From Agarophyton chilense (Eukaryota > Rhodophyta > Florideophyceae > Gracilariales > Gracilariaceae), in the NCBI GenBank assembly GCA_030374765.1, contig JARGXX010000115.1, positions 682,001 to 746,000 of the forward strand: DNA of 64,000 nt. Direction: 5' to 3'. The notes below the pieces were generated by a model. The model had not been told where the DNA came from. It was given only the letters and a program-made list of their open reading frames with translations, and searched no databases. Every line of letters begins with the position of its first letter. Within the stretch, counting starts at the first letter, position 1. The position numbers and the translations under genes are program-made. Positions 11,061-22,804 of the stretch are shown here, in pieces.

Positions 11061-12190
11061 CTCATCTCGCTCGGATTCCAACCCTCAGAACATGATCCAT
11101 GTCTATGTTCACTCAGAACCAAGAACGGTTACATTCTAGACATCACAAAGATCAATGATTTATTATTCCTCGAATCACAGCAACACCTCATCAACGAAGT
11201 ACAAACGCAACTTCTGTGCAAAGACAAAATCAAGAGAATGGGCACACCAACGCGCTTTTTAAACTGGACGATCAATCGAACAACGGACAGCATACGATTC
11301 GCACAACCAGACGCAATCGATTCCGTACTACACGAAGCGCCCATACAGGATAGCAACGCGACTCTGAATCCGTACAAAAACATCACAGTACTGGATCAAC
11401 ATCCCCAAACCAAACCGCTCATCTCAAAAGAAGCCATCAGATATCGAAGAACCCTGGGTGAAATCCGATATATAACAGACAGCAAAAGACAGGATATAGC
11501 CTAGAAAATGAACCAATGAGGCCAATACATGGTAGTTCTCCAACGCCACCACAATCCAGCACTTAAATGCTTTGTTCGCTACCTGAAGGGTACAAAACAT
11601 CACGGCCTGGTCTACCCATATCCGAAGACCTGCAAAAACGACCCACCTACACTTCAAATCTTTAGCGATGCCGACCTCGCCAACGCTAGAAACCGCTAAT
11701 CGGTCTCTGGCACGGCCCACTGCGTTAATATCACCCCTATCTCGTGGAAATCCAGAAAGAAAAACAAAAAAGCGCTGTCAACTACAGAAACGGAATATAC
11801 TGCGGCAACCGAATCAGCTCGGCATACAACAATGGCTATCCAAACTATGACGGGACGTACAAAAATGGTCAGACAATACCCACGCCTCAATACATCGACA
11901 ATCGCTCCGCTATACTCATGGCAGAGAACCAAGCCCTCACCATGCAACGGAAACACATTGACATACGTCACCATTTGTTACAACATCATGTAGCGAACAA
12001 CAATAATCGACTACACCGTATCTCCATCGCCGAAATGAGAGCTGACATATTCACCAAGCCACTCCATCGAGAACGTTATCAGCAGCTTCGCGAAACACTC
12101 AATTTCATACCCTGCCTGTCACAAAAATTTAATGCAGCTACCGGAGACTGTCAAAAAACATCACAAACACTTGCTGCACCACATTTTTAG
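11061..12190 (+). pseudogene. Ty1/copia pol, C-terminal RT and RNase H
   Basis: The copia frame continues at once with LISLGFQPSEHDPCL, then the degenerate catalytic region. DITKINDLLFLESQ stands where copia has YVDDLL, so the Asp pair of the active site is lost. Further on are YLKGTKHHGLVYP, the RNase H start FSDADLANARNR (followed by a stop near 11698), and WKSR. The end reads IPTPQYIDNRSAILMAENQ, HIDIRHHLL, and AEMRADIFTKPL before the TAG at 12188. At least three stops and several frame changes occur. Identity as copia RT/RNase H is confident. Confidence 0.85.
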
Positions 12191-12910
12191 ATGTCAAACA
12201 GCATTACAGTACAGATAACAGTAAATAAGAACGACGACGATGACGAAGTCAACTAGAAGACAAGAGGTAGCGCCTTTCACTCACATTTTCATCATCCCAC
12301 ATCAGCCATTGAATTTTATCGGCTGAGTTCGATTGATCAACTTCAAGACCATACAGGATATACTGTGGTGCCATTTTCTTTCGCTACCTACTCGAGTAAC
12401 GAATGTGCTCGTGTCGTACAATCACCTCTGGGGAAGGCTACTGTCTTGTCTCGGGGGCGTAGTGACGCTGAACCGTAGGGAGCGTGTTGACGCTCAACCT
12501 TAGAAGGTAGAAGTAGTAAATCTCGATGGTAACAGGTCACTGTGAAAACCCGCAGGGGCAAATGGCGGGGTGACTAGCCTATACCGTGTAGGTGAACGAT
12601 GGTAGGCGTCGACGCGCGAGAAAGCCTATGTAGTAGTTGAGAAACAATGAACCAAAAGGTATAGTCGTGACCCAAGGGGTGCCAGTCTTTATCAGATTAG
12701 GATGGGGGAGGTGCAGTTCCCTATATGCAGTGGACTGCACTCTCGAGATCACCCGGGAGGTGCCAGCAAGGCACGGTCTCTGACATAGTGTCAGAGACCT
12801 GGCCAACACTGGCTACAGTGCCAGGTGGCCACTCAACTACTGTACTAAAATACACAGACTTACAATTACTATCACTGACAATTACTCAACCAGAAGGTAC
12901 ATATTAACAC
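12191..12910. other. Probable 3' end and LTR of the copia element
   Basis: This stretch directly follows the copia RNase H stop, where the 3' untranslated region and LTR should lie. A possible LTR start is TGTCAAACAG at 12192 and a possible end is ATTAACA near 12909. The 5' LTR is outside the window, so the boundaries cannot be checked. No coding sequence was seen. Confidence 0.4.
12775..12799. repeat. Perfect 11-bp-arm hairpin
   Basis: GGTCTCTGACA, then TAG, then TGTCAGAGACC: 11 paired bases with a 3-base loop. It lies in the presumed copia LTR or 3' region and could fold in a transcript of either strand. Confidence 0.7.
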
Positions 12911-13886
12911 CACACGTGGCTGACAACACCGAGATGGTAGCTCGCCCGAAGCTGCGTGGCCGATGATTCCTCGCATCCATCACCTACAAGGTCAGTGTAG
13001 GATATTGACAACCTCAAGGGCCAAACCTTCTGCCACTATATGACAGCTCGAGTGGCTGTGGCCCTAGTTCCGAATCTTCGGTTGGGATGTTTCCATCCAT
13101 TGTTTCGCTTTTCAACAATTGAATGGCGCATGCGCCAGGTAACGCATTACTCTTTTCTCCGGTTCTTCTCACCCATACGAGTTTTTCGGTGTCCATATCC
13201 GCCGGACGTTTTGGTTGGTCCACCTTCCTTGCGAGTATCCCATTGCGGCTTTTTCGTTTCCAGTTTAGTTTTGCTTGGTTTAAAACGTTTGAAGATATAA
13301 TCCTTCTTTCTTTGACTTTAAAAGGTCAATCGAACAGAACTCGTTCGTACGAACCCTTTCAAATTGTTTTTCACACTCCCTTTTTTGTACACCGGCGTTG
13401 ACGTTGCTGTTTAAGTGACTTCTCTGTGTAAACTGCAGGAGAATACTTCACAGCTGCAGAGGTACGGGGATTTGGGCCGTCATGAATCAGCAACGGTAAC
13501 AGCGGTAGAACGTAAGTGATATAGCAGAATAAACCTGAAGAATGCTAGAAGATTGCTCAAACCTCTGGTTTTGTTTTCGTGTTTACAGGAAACGCCGACG
13601 GCGGTTGGGTGGCAGCATGTAGCTACAGTCACTCGCTGCCCCGATGGAATGAAGCCTAACCTCACTGTACAACGCAGAGTTGCCACTTTGCCCATTTTTT
13701 GCGTTTCGCGCTGTGATTGTATGCCGTTTTCCGTGCACAAATCCTGTTGAAATTTGCGCTCTTCTGAAACCTACGTAAGGGCTTAGAAACAGGTAAGCGC
13801 CTTCTCATAGGCTTCAATCGGGCCCTGCGTTGGATATTTTGTGTCTGAACCAGATAGATAGCCTGAGGGTCTGAATGTCACAACTA
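12911..13886. other. No gene supported
   Basis: Short frames at 13040-13300, 13123-13401 and 13553-13750 lack motifs and do not extend one another. No promoter, RNA or repeat was recognised. It separates the copia remnant from the Tc1/mariner element. Confidence 0.35.
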
Positions 13887-15108
13887 CAGTGTGTTTTAAA
13901 AAACATGTTTCTTTTCAAAAACTGCACCATAAAGAAATTTCACGTACGTTAGTGCGCATTTCAAAGAAAATAAAACCACCATGTCAAAAACACTGTTTCA
14001 AAAGTATGTCCTTTTTACAATCATTAGCTCAATTATGGCTCGTGACCCGCCTCTGACACGTTCTAGACAGCTACAACTCGAAACAGTAGAGGGTTTGGGT
14101 ATGGTTCTAGCGAATATAGTCCGTAAACCAATGCCCAGTCTAAAAACATTCAGAAATTTCATAAAACTCCCGGCTACATACGGAACGAAGCGTTCTACTG
14201 GCCGTCTTACGTCACTTTTTCCCGCCAATAAGCGTGTAATTAAGCAAGAACTATGCCGCAACACTTCATCTTGCGGGAAAATCGTCAAAAATAGAAATTT
14301 GGCTTTATCAAGATCTACTTTATGGCGTAAAGTTAACAGTTAAGATATGTTCAATTACACAAAATTTAGAAAAAGGGGTTTCTTAAAAGATGATCACAGA
14401 ACAATCGTATGGAATGGTGTGTTTAAAAGACGTATTGGAAAACAGAAAAGAATATTTGTTAAATTTTCGACGGAAAAAGTTTTAAACTTGAAGGTTCAGA
14501 TAGCCATAGAGTTTATTGGCATGATCTACATAAAGAAAAGAAAGAATTTTTGACTAGGCGTTCAGGAGGAGCATCAGTAATAGTTTGGGCTGGATATTCT
14601 ACGAAAGGTGCAATTAATAGTGCTTTTGTTGAAACAATTATGGACTCTGGAAAGTATGCCGAGGTTCTAGAAAACTTTTTGCTACCTTTGGCATACTGTA
14701 TGCACGGAGAAGAATTCATTTTTCAGTAAGATAATGAACCTGTGCCGAAGTCTAAATTTATGAAACAGTGGTTCAATAGTCCAAATATGTTGGTCATGGA
14801 ATGGCCTTCACGCTCTGCTGACCTCAACCTTATCAAAAGTATTTGGGCGATGTTGGCTTGAATGGTTCATGGGCAAGTAAGGTAATTTGATACAGGTTTA
14901 GATTTAAAAAATTGAATCAAAGAGTGCTGGGAAAAAATTGAAAGTAATGCTTTCAATCCTTACATAGAATCAATGGCGAAGCGTTGTATAGGTGTTACAC
15001 AGGCTAAAGGAGCAAGAATAAACTACTGGATTCGCGTTAGAGTAGAAAGGATGCAGTAAAAGTTATGTTTTTGAAACATTAGTCTTCATTAAAAATTGTT
15101 TCACACTG
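13887..15108 (+). mobile_element. Tc1/mariner-type element, decayed
   Basis: The left end is TA followed by CAGTGTGTTTTAAAA (13887). The right end is TTTCACACTG at 15108, giving a 7-bp inverted CAGTGTG terminus. The 1.2-kb length and the TA before the left end fit Tc1/mariner; the right flanking TA has become AC. The element encloses one degenerate transposase. Confidence 0.7.
13981..15059 (+). pseudogene. Tc1/mariner transposase, broken
   Basis: The N-terminal part (13981-14343) has the paired-type helix-turn-helix context, including IMARDPPLTRS, YGTKRSTGRL and LSRSTLWRKV, then a TAA. Frame changes follow. From about 14485 the text reads SHRVYWHDLHKEKKEF, GGASVIVWAGYSTKG, VLENFLLPLAYC and EEFIFQ-stop-DNEPVPKSK. 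It then gives LVMEWPSRSADLNLIKSIW, stops again, and ends near FNPYIESMAKRC. The order matches Tc1/mariner transposases (SVMVWAG, FQQDNAP, WP..SPDLNPIE.W). The first catalytic Asp region (FSTEK for FSDEK) and the third motif (LNLIKSIW) are altered, so it is inactive. Related remnants lie at 25200 and 59400. Confidence 0.85.
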
Positions 15109-17519
15109 ACTTTGTTAGTTTTACTGCAGCCAAAACGACGATTTTTGGAAAATTTGCCCGAGGGATATGATTCTGAAACTTTTTTTAGCTACTGGACCTT
15201 TTGCTGCTGTAACGTTACTTATCGCCTTCGTTCCCGTCATGTCCAAGCGAGAGAAGTGTGGAGTGTACTCTTAGTGGCTACGTGTAGCGTTCATGCCAAT
15301 GACCTTGCTGGCAGTCACTGGGAGCTCCCTGTGCACCTCACTGAGCTCCGGGTGCCATAGGGTTGCGGAGATTGACTACGCCGCGAGAAGACTTGTAAGA
15401 GACTGCGATGGCCGTCTGGCGCTGTGCAAGGAGAAGATAGGTCAAACAGAAAGAACGAAAGTTGTCTCATTTCTGGACTAGTTGCGCTAGAAGCTCTGCT
15501 GCACACCGCTACACGCGCTCAGCTCGTGTGAAATTTCAGGACCAAGAGGTCACAGTAACCATTTTTCCAGAATTGGGAACAGGCTGTTCTCTGGAGGCCA
15601 CCTGTTTAGACTATAAAATCATCCGACGTCTGTAGTTTTGCGGGAAATGAGAAGGAGGCAGACACAAGATAAAACACAATAAACAACTGTTTGTACAACA
15701 GACAATCGATCTGCTCGGCGATTTCTTCGGGTTGAAGCCCTGAAATATCGCAAGCGGATAGCGGTTCGAATGATGACTACTCCGGACACATGGTCCTGAA
15801 GTAACAAAAAAGGAGAATATAGGTCGTGGACGAGTACTCCGAGTTGCTACTCTGAAGTAACGTGCGGCCTATAAGACTACTCAAGTGCTGTTCTACGACA
15901 GCTCGATCTCTGTTTGTGCTGCTACGACAGTTAGACCCACAGAAAGTGCAATCAAGTGTTCCGGGCAAGTCAGAAATCAACCGGCTTGGGAGGCTGTGCC
16001 TTTGGATAGGCCACTCGTATTCCGAGTGGCCATACACCGACAAAAACACACAACCGATGAGAGTGCTTGGTTTTTTGCCCATAGACTACAACTGTGTGTA
16101 CATGTTTCATCGGTGTTAGATTGTTGACCTTGTTGCGCGGCCACTAAGTATTAAGTTTTAACAAGACAGTAGGTAGCACTCAACATCAAGGATACACTTG
16201 AACTAGTCTCGAATTTCACAACGGTGTTCTGCTAAAGTTGGAAAGTTTTCTACGTCACAAGAATATACCACTAGGTCTTGTCACCAAAGTACAAGGCGTT
16301 CTTGCTCTTTGAAAGAGGGGAGTATAAGCGATTCTCGATTTGTACGATCTACCGTACGAAACTTACAGATGAGATAACCCTACTGTCTTGTAATGTTGTA
16401 GTCTGAACAGTACTGAAGTAGAACTTATACGGCAGAGCGTTGACGCTCCACAAAGTAAAGGCTCATCGAACCATCGATCTTTTTATTTTCAAATACCCGT
16501 AGTCGTTGTTGTTATAGAGCGCCAGACCTTGACCATACTTAACCTTTTAAGATCGGTACGTTTCTACGCATATGCGTCCATCTTCACAATTCCACGCGTG
16601 TACCCGTCATTGGAAGATGGACGATTTCTTGTTGGGCGTCAATTTTCAACAATTATAGACCACTCATTTTCACAAAAGTCCAAGCCATCGTACAAAACTG
16701 ACCATATTTTTGTCTACCATGCCATGTTTCGGAAATAATCCGTTTGCGGGATAGCTTTTTCTCTAACTTTAATGTACAAAGCTATCATTGTCGCCTGGCA
16801 ACGAGAGTGACGCAAGGGGTGAAGGCCTCAACCATCAAGAAAAACCTACAAAAATTGAGATAAATTCAGGAAATGAATTTGCCCAGCAGATCTGAAGAGG
16901 CGAAAGATGCCAGGGCAGTGCAAGTAATTCTGACTGTTTCATACGTTGCCCTTCGTACATTTTACCTCATGCAAAATGCGAAGAGGCTGGCACCGCCAAA
17001 TGCCCAGAACACTTGACATCTGTACTTTTAAACCGCAGTTCTTTGGGTCGCTCTTCTTCCACATGAATGCCTCTTACTCGAACAAATTGATTTCATATTT
17101 TTTAGTGGGCCTGAATTTGAAGCTCCCTTGCCGCAAAGCAAGATGCGATCAAATATCTGAAAAGATTTTTGCTGCTCTGTTCATCGATTTCTCTGTCACG
17201 TTGCCAAAAGTATGTTTCCTTCTACTATCAGGCAATGAAAGAGAGCCTTTTTCTTTGGTTGTGTGCTGTTGATTTGGTTGAGACACTGATTTTTGAACAG
17301 GATAACACCCGGGCTGAATTCTATCTCATGAAGCCTGTTAGGGAGGCTTTTGAGTTTGACTCCGACATTCAAAAGAGTTTCAGAAGCAGGCACAAATTCT
17401 CCCTAGGATCTCAGAAACAAAAACCTTTTCAAGACATGCATTCTTTGTGCAAGTCCTGCAAAACCATCGGCCAGAGGCATGAGAATTTCTTTTTCAACAG
17501 CACCCACTCGTGGCAATTC
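15109..17519. other. Long intergenic stretch, no gene supported
   Basis: Several frames of 60-130 codons exist on both strands, for example 15112-15360, 15862-16119 and 17169-17561. None shows a domain, a signal peptide or supporting context. No RNA gene was recognised. It runs up to the TATA box of the gene at 17616. Confidence 0.4.
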
Positions 17520-17526
17520 TATAAAA
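17520..17526 (+). promoter_or_regulatory. TATA box of the secreted Cys-rich protein gene
   Basis: TATAAAA lies 96 bases upstream of the ATG at 17616. A TATAAAA at nearly the same distance precedes the peroxidase gene. Confidence 0.6.
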
Positions 17527-17615
17527 GCTCCCGTTTACATTTCAAGACGCCCGTGACGTGAACTTCCAAACTTACTCATCTACGAGCTAAACCGATCATT
17601 TCATCCCAAAGCACC

Positions 17616-18281
17616 ATGAAGACTATTCTAATCTTCGGCCTAATTTTCTTCTCGTTTTGCATGACTGCAATCTCTGCAGATGATTTCTGCCCAAATGAGT
17701 GCAAAACCGATCGTTCCGAGATCGAGGCGCAATGCTACCATGATCTTGTGCAAGGTCTATGTGTCATCAAAAGCTGCTCTAATCCAGCGAATGGCTATAT
17801 CTGTTTACTGCCTGAAAAATCGTTTATTATTCCTAACACTCATCTTCCAAACTTTGAATTGGTAGTTGAATACTCATGGAGTCAAGACCAAACCGACTTG
17901 GATACGAGCACCCGTTTCTTGAACGGAAATGTTGGATGGAGTTGCAGCCCTGACACCCCATATGTCGAGTTTAGCGGAGATAATACCTCTGCTGGTGGAA
18001 AGGAATATACCGTCGTGGATGTGGCAAAAGCTTTCGCAGATGGGAAGTGGTCCGGATCGACTGCAATATATGCCTCTGCAGGGTGGCACGGATTTCAGGA
18101 CGAAGGTGATGTAACGCTTAAAGCATTCATTCGGAGGAAGTCTGATAGCATCACAATTCCTGGCGCTTCAGTATCAAAGACGGTGAGCCCCGGAGTTCAA
18201 ACCAATTGTGCTTCGACTCTAGTTGGTACTATTGATGTAGTTCGCGGGAAACTACACACTCGCTTTACCTTGCGTGGCTAA
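17616..18281 (+). CDS. Secreted Cys-rich protein of unknown function (221 aa)
   Basis: An intact single-exon frame. The first ~20 residues are a clear signal peptide (MKTILIFGLIFFSFCMTAIS, cleavage likely after Ala-21), so the product should enter the secretory pathway. Residues 23-70 form a small Cys-rich domain with six cysteines (FCPNEC, QCYHDL, GLCVIKSC, YICLLP), probably three disulfides. The rest looks like a beta-sandwich with the landmarks DLDTSTRFLNGNVGWSC, GGKEYTVVDVAKAF, ASAGWHGFQDEGDV and TIPGASVSKTV. I do not recognise the family; the DLDT and GWSC motifs resemble uncharacterised secreted proteins of algae and bacteria. The start is chosen for the signal peptide and the TATA box 96 bases upstream. 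Confidence 0.85.
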   Translation: MKTILIFGLIFFSFCMTAISADDFCPNECKTDRSEIEAQCYHDLVQGLCVIKSCSNPANGYICLLPEKSFIIPNTHLPNFELVVEYSWSQDQTDLDTSTRFLNGNVGWSCSPDTPYVEFSGDNTSAGGKEYTVVDVAKAFADGKWSGSTAIYASAGWHGFQDEGDVTLKAFIRRKSDSITIPGASVSKTVSPGVQTNCASTLVGTIDVVRGKLHTRFTLRG

Positions 18282-20174
18282 ATGAAAATACAGTCGCGAC
18301 AGACTGATCCACATGTCCTTCATTAATGAGAATTTGTTTCTTGTACCACTTAATCTTAAGTTTATTGCTAATTACCCAGGGCGGTACAATTCATAAGACC
18401 GAAATTTCTATTATTAAATTAAACCTCGAGCTTTCTTAACTCTGTGTTTGGTATTGAATGTGGTGGTGATAGTTCGGATTCTGACTCAACCTGATACCAG
18501 AGGTTCACCGTTGGAAGTGTAGGTGAACTATCTTTCATTCTGTTCTGCTTACCCTTTGACAAGAAAGCGAATCATTTGGTATGATGTATCAAGTGTGGGT
18601 TGGATGGTTCCGACGAATTCAAAAACAAATTCAGAATAAAAATTATAAGGTAAAATGAAAAGGTTCGACAAGCTAGCTAGTGTCTATCCGACAGGGGCGA
18701 CTGTTTGTAAAAAGGTTTCTTTTCGGTAACTTGCACCGAGCAGAATGAATTCTATGCGCCCATATCTTCAACTATTTTGAACTTTCAGGCAGACTCTGTA
18801 TTTGGCAACAAAGCATTTCTAAAAAGCCGCTAATTTGTTTCTTCTTTTTAAATGCTTTGCGTTTTGAAAAAAATGAGAATTTATAAAGAAAAAGAGTATA
18901 AAAATCAAAATAAACTCATATAACAATGTACCCCTGGAGCTTAATTGAGTACTTCAGTTTAAGAAAATAAAAACATTTACAGTTCCAACTTTTTCTGACT
19001 CTTTTTTGTCAAGAGATGTTATCATTGTTGAACACTTTATTCTGCATTGTTGGCAGAACTGTCGGTACGCATTAGCATCATCTTTGTACTTTCTGCGATT
19101 GCCAAAAAGTTGTTTTTCATTTCCTTTTCTGCCATTTTCTATATTATTTATATATAAATAGGCATATGAAGAACGTTTAAGATGCAGCAGGCAGCAGTCC
19201 GCCTGATTTCGGTCTTTCTGGTTTAGAGATCCAAGTCTATTTTGCAGAAAAAAAGAACGGATGTTTGAAAATGCGCCAAGGAACGGAGCTTCGGTGGGGA
19301 GGAGAGGAGGCTGGTCAGAGAGATCTGGGGCCTTTGTATCGTCGGGCTGGTTGTTGCGTGACAGTTTGCGAGACGGCGACCGGAGGCAGTGTCGCAGTCC
19401 TTCGCATTGCCTCCAGTGCTGCCTGACGCTGGCTTTAGAGCATGAGCAAGGCCTGCTCGCTGCTCCCCAAAATGGTGCTTCGCTTACGACAAAGTAGATA
19501 ATCATGGAACTTTTTAATTTTTAATCTAGTGCTGTGTTAACTTGAATTGATTCCCGTGAATTCATAAGATTTTTTAGGTTCCAAAGGGCATCTTGAGACT
19601 TCGGATTTCCGATTTACGAGTGAAAAATGTCATAGAACGCCTTGTAGGAACAGAAGCATACATAAATACTGAATTCTTTGTAGATGCATCAGGATTGCAA
19701 AACATACAAGAAAGCTCCGGAAACATGTTAAATAAACAGATTAAGCGATCAGAAAAAGTAAAGAAAAAACTAGATAGTGTGGTGTGAACGTCCAATCTGT
19801 AAAAATGAAAAGACACACCGAGGCTCGTTATACCCAAAGGAAGCACAAGTCATAGATATGTTTTTGGTAGTACCAGAGCAGTTGAGGACAAAACTGTCAA
19901 ACAAGGCCATAGAAAAACCATATATAAGAAACAAAGTGGCAAATGATAAAAATCTCAAACACATGTGACAAGAAAAATGAAAAGTTATTTATTTGAAATA
20001 TAATGATGCAAACTGTGTGTAAGACCTTCACCATGATTTTGAATTAGAAATTATATCTCAAACGTTTCACAAAATAATTTTGTTTTTCTTTTTGAAGCAG
20101 GCTCGATGGAAGCGGAATCTATATTGTTTTACTTAAATTGAGAATCGGATATGTTTTCTGCTGGGGAGATTGTG
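18282..20174. other. Intergenic, no gene supported
   Basis: AT-rich in part. The longest frame is on the minus strand (19505-18954, 183 codons). It is Ser/Arg/Asn-rich, has no motif and is probably chance. Nothing else was recognised. Confidence 0.4.
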
Positions 20175-20333
20175 CGATTCGGGGGGTGACTGCTTGTAGG
20201 ATTAGACCACCCTTGAGGTGAAAGGTGCAAACAACCCCAAAAACCACTAAAGCAAAACCACAAAAACAACCTCTGCAGACAGTGTCACCCCCGGGGTAGT
20301 CTAAATCTGCAAGATGTCACCCCCCAAATCGTA
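20175..20333. mobile_element. Fold-back MITE-like element, ~160 bp
   Basis: The left half begins GCGATTCGGGGGGTGAC and continues TAGGATTAGACCACCC. The right half, reverse-complemented, begins TACGATTTGGGGGGTGAC and continues CAGATTTAGACTACCCC. The two arms match imperfectly over roughly 55 bp around a short A/C-rich centre with no coding capacity. This is the structure of a miniature inverted-repeat element. No clear target duplication was found. Confidence 0.6.
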
Positions 20334-22716
20334 TCATTTAGCCTTTCTGCTGAGTTAGACTGTCAAGAGTATGTGAGTTGGTTTTAGCAGGTTTACAACT
20401 TCTGAAGAGTATATAAAAAAATAGGACGAGCTCAGGACTTGGGAGTTTGGTGAGTCGTGTTTCAACACAAACAAGTTAGAATCTGCTCTTTCATTTTTGC
20501 ATGATACTTATAGTGGATACTGTAAGAGTGTTCAGACGAGCTGCTCGGTACGACATGTTTAACTGATGACCGACAGATTAGAGCAAAAATGCGACTGCCG
20601 ATGACTAAATACGAGGAGTCTCATTCTCAGAATGACCCTAGTACTGTACTTCTATCAATTAAAGGGTAGTGATGAAATCGCATCTAATGTTTGTATGTTT
20701 CAGTGGGTGACACTATATTGCAGAAACCATATTTGCCAAGAATTAGTAACACCAGTGAAGCCCCCTCCTGAGTCGTAATACCCACGTAAATCCCATCGAA
20801 TCTAGTTATTGAAGCCGAATAAACGTATTAAACGATGAAACGAAAAGTGCGTGCAGCAGCACAACAGCCAACGTTAAAATCATGTACTACGAATAAGATA
20901 TTTTCCTATCAGAAATAATGATGTTCTGATTCATGACCAGAATTTGTGAACGCCTTAGTCACAAAACAATACTTTTCAAAAATTTATGATTTCATTGAGC
21001 CCGATTCAGAGCCAAAACCAAATGCTAAAACTTCGCTAACTTTCATTCATCCGAGGTTTGGAAATTGCTTCCTCAGGCCACGGTGCTAACTAGCAGACAG
21101 TCTACCAGAATCTTAAAGCCCTGTCTCTGCCTTTGGGTAGGTAAACTGTGTCTAAAAGTATCTACCACAGCTGTAGGTAGCGATATAAAACGTCGTAAAG
21201 GGTGCCCTCCTGTGAGAGCCAGCCAGATCTTCATTACAATATTCATTGTTTCATTCTTAGTCTACACCCAAGACAGCGAGGGTGCGAAGAGGAATAACGG
21301 GGCAGCAGGCCAGGAATTGCTTGCATGCACAACCCTCTCGCAGCCATAAAATGTAAGCTGGGAGAATCCGCGGGGAGTACTGCTTTTGCGTGCAATCTGA
21401 AAAGGTCTCCAGGGCAGAAGCTGTTCGGTTGGACCAATGACGCACGGTATTGTCAGAACGTGGCAGGGTCTGATTGAAAATGACCTACTGTGGAACATAC
21501 AGCCCTTCGTATGTGCCAACATGGACAAGAAATTGTTTTATGGCATTTGGACGCCATCGATGTTGCCACGGCCTCTTTCTTTACACAGACAAGGACAAAA
21601 AGCAAAAATGTCCATTGTCAGCGATTTCGGGGTTGCTCCAGAACGAATCCACGAAAGAGACACTTCAGAATCTTACAATCGGTTTTGTTTTAAATTTGAG
21701 TTGAGTACATTGTTTTTCCGTGTGAGGCGATCAGGAAGTTGACAGCTCTCTATGTAGTCTAGAAATTATGTTGCACAATATGCAATGGAGGAATGCTTTC
21801 TCTGTTTTTCCAGCGATGGTGTATTCTCATTTTCGGTTTAAGACCGACTGTCACTCGACTTGCACATTGCATAGCATTGTTACTCGTATGGTTGGAAACC
21901 CCAAGCCCCCTAACCTATTCATTTGACATTGAATTACAGCACAGTGGCAAAACTGTGCTTACTCCCCCTCCCCTCTGTTCACCTACTCCATTGGCCAATA
22001 GAATCAAACCACACGGTTCGAAATGAGAAAAGGTTTTTTGTCACCAAGTCTTGGCAGTCAGTCTGTGCCAACGCGCGATGTATCGCACGATGTACACGCG
22101 TTAGGCCTCTGCTACAGTGCACGAGATGCAACACAAGCAGTGAACTCGGGCGGGAAGCCAGAGACTACTAGAGCTCCAATTTCAGGGCTTTCTCGATCCC
22201 CTCACTCTATTCTAGCGCGAAATCCTGTTCCATCTCGAGTCGCCCCTCCTTAGCGCGCCTCGGCTCTGCACTGCTGCAACCCCCGCTGCACTGCGCTCAA
22301 CCTCTACGCGTGCGATGACCACCTCTGTCCCACAATCCTGATCAAAAGCTTTTGTGCCAGAAAAGGCCAATTACCAGTGCATTGCTTCATCTATCATCGC
22401 AAACTAATCACTTCCCGCTCATCCTTGCTGCCCGCTGACATTCATGAGCACACTCGTCATTTCCGAGTACTCTTTCAACTTTGCACAGGTAGGATAGACA
22501 TTTTTCTACGTCACAATTGCTACTTAACCGTGTCCTCCACCCTATCTCTCCTTTTTATCTTAGGCTAACATCTATACATGCGCAACTCGCAAAGTCATAC
22601 TTACGGCATCTCACCCAAAGAGAGTACCTACGACGTTTCGCGCTCCTTGTCATGTTCCATGTATGCGGCAACAAGCTCCACCCCTTCTTTTTAGAAATCT
22701 TCTTTTTCGCTTGTAC
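20334..22716. other. Intergenic upstream of the peroxidase gene
   Basis: Frames of up to about 100 codons (21065-21349, 21437-21742) overlap in several phases and show no motif. No RNA or repeat was recognised. The last few hundred bases should hold the peroxidase promoter. Confidence 0.4.
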
Positions 22717-22723
22717 TATAAAA
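22717..22723 (+). promoter_or_regulatory. TATA box of the haem peroxidase gene
   Basis: TATAAAA in the context GTACTATAAAACCATA, 88 bases upstream of the ATG at 22805. Confidence 0.6.
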
Positions 22724-22804
22724 CCATATTTACCAATGGCCCCAACACTCTTGGCAGTCTACACAAATCCATCTCAACATCCCCTCTCGATCTCAGTCGA
22801 AAAC

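Noticed and set aside
18954-19505. 183-codon minus-strand frame
   Set aside because: No motif, no start context and low-complexity composition; probably chance.
22517-22804. 96-residue N-terminal extension of the peroxidase frame
   Set aside because: It would hide a strong signal peptide at 22805 and lies across the TATA box; treated as upstream sequence.
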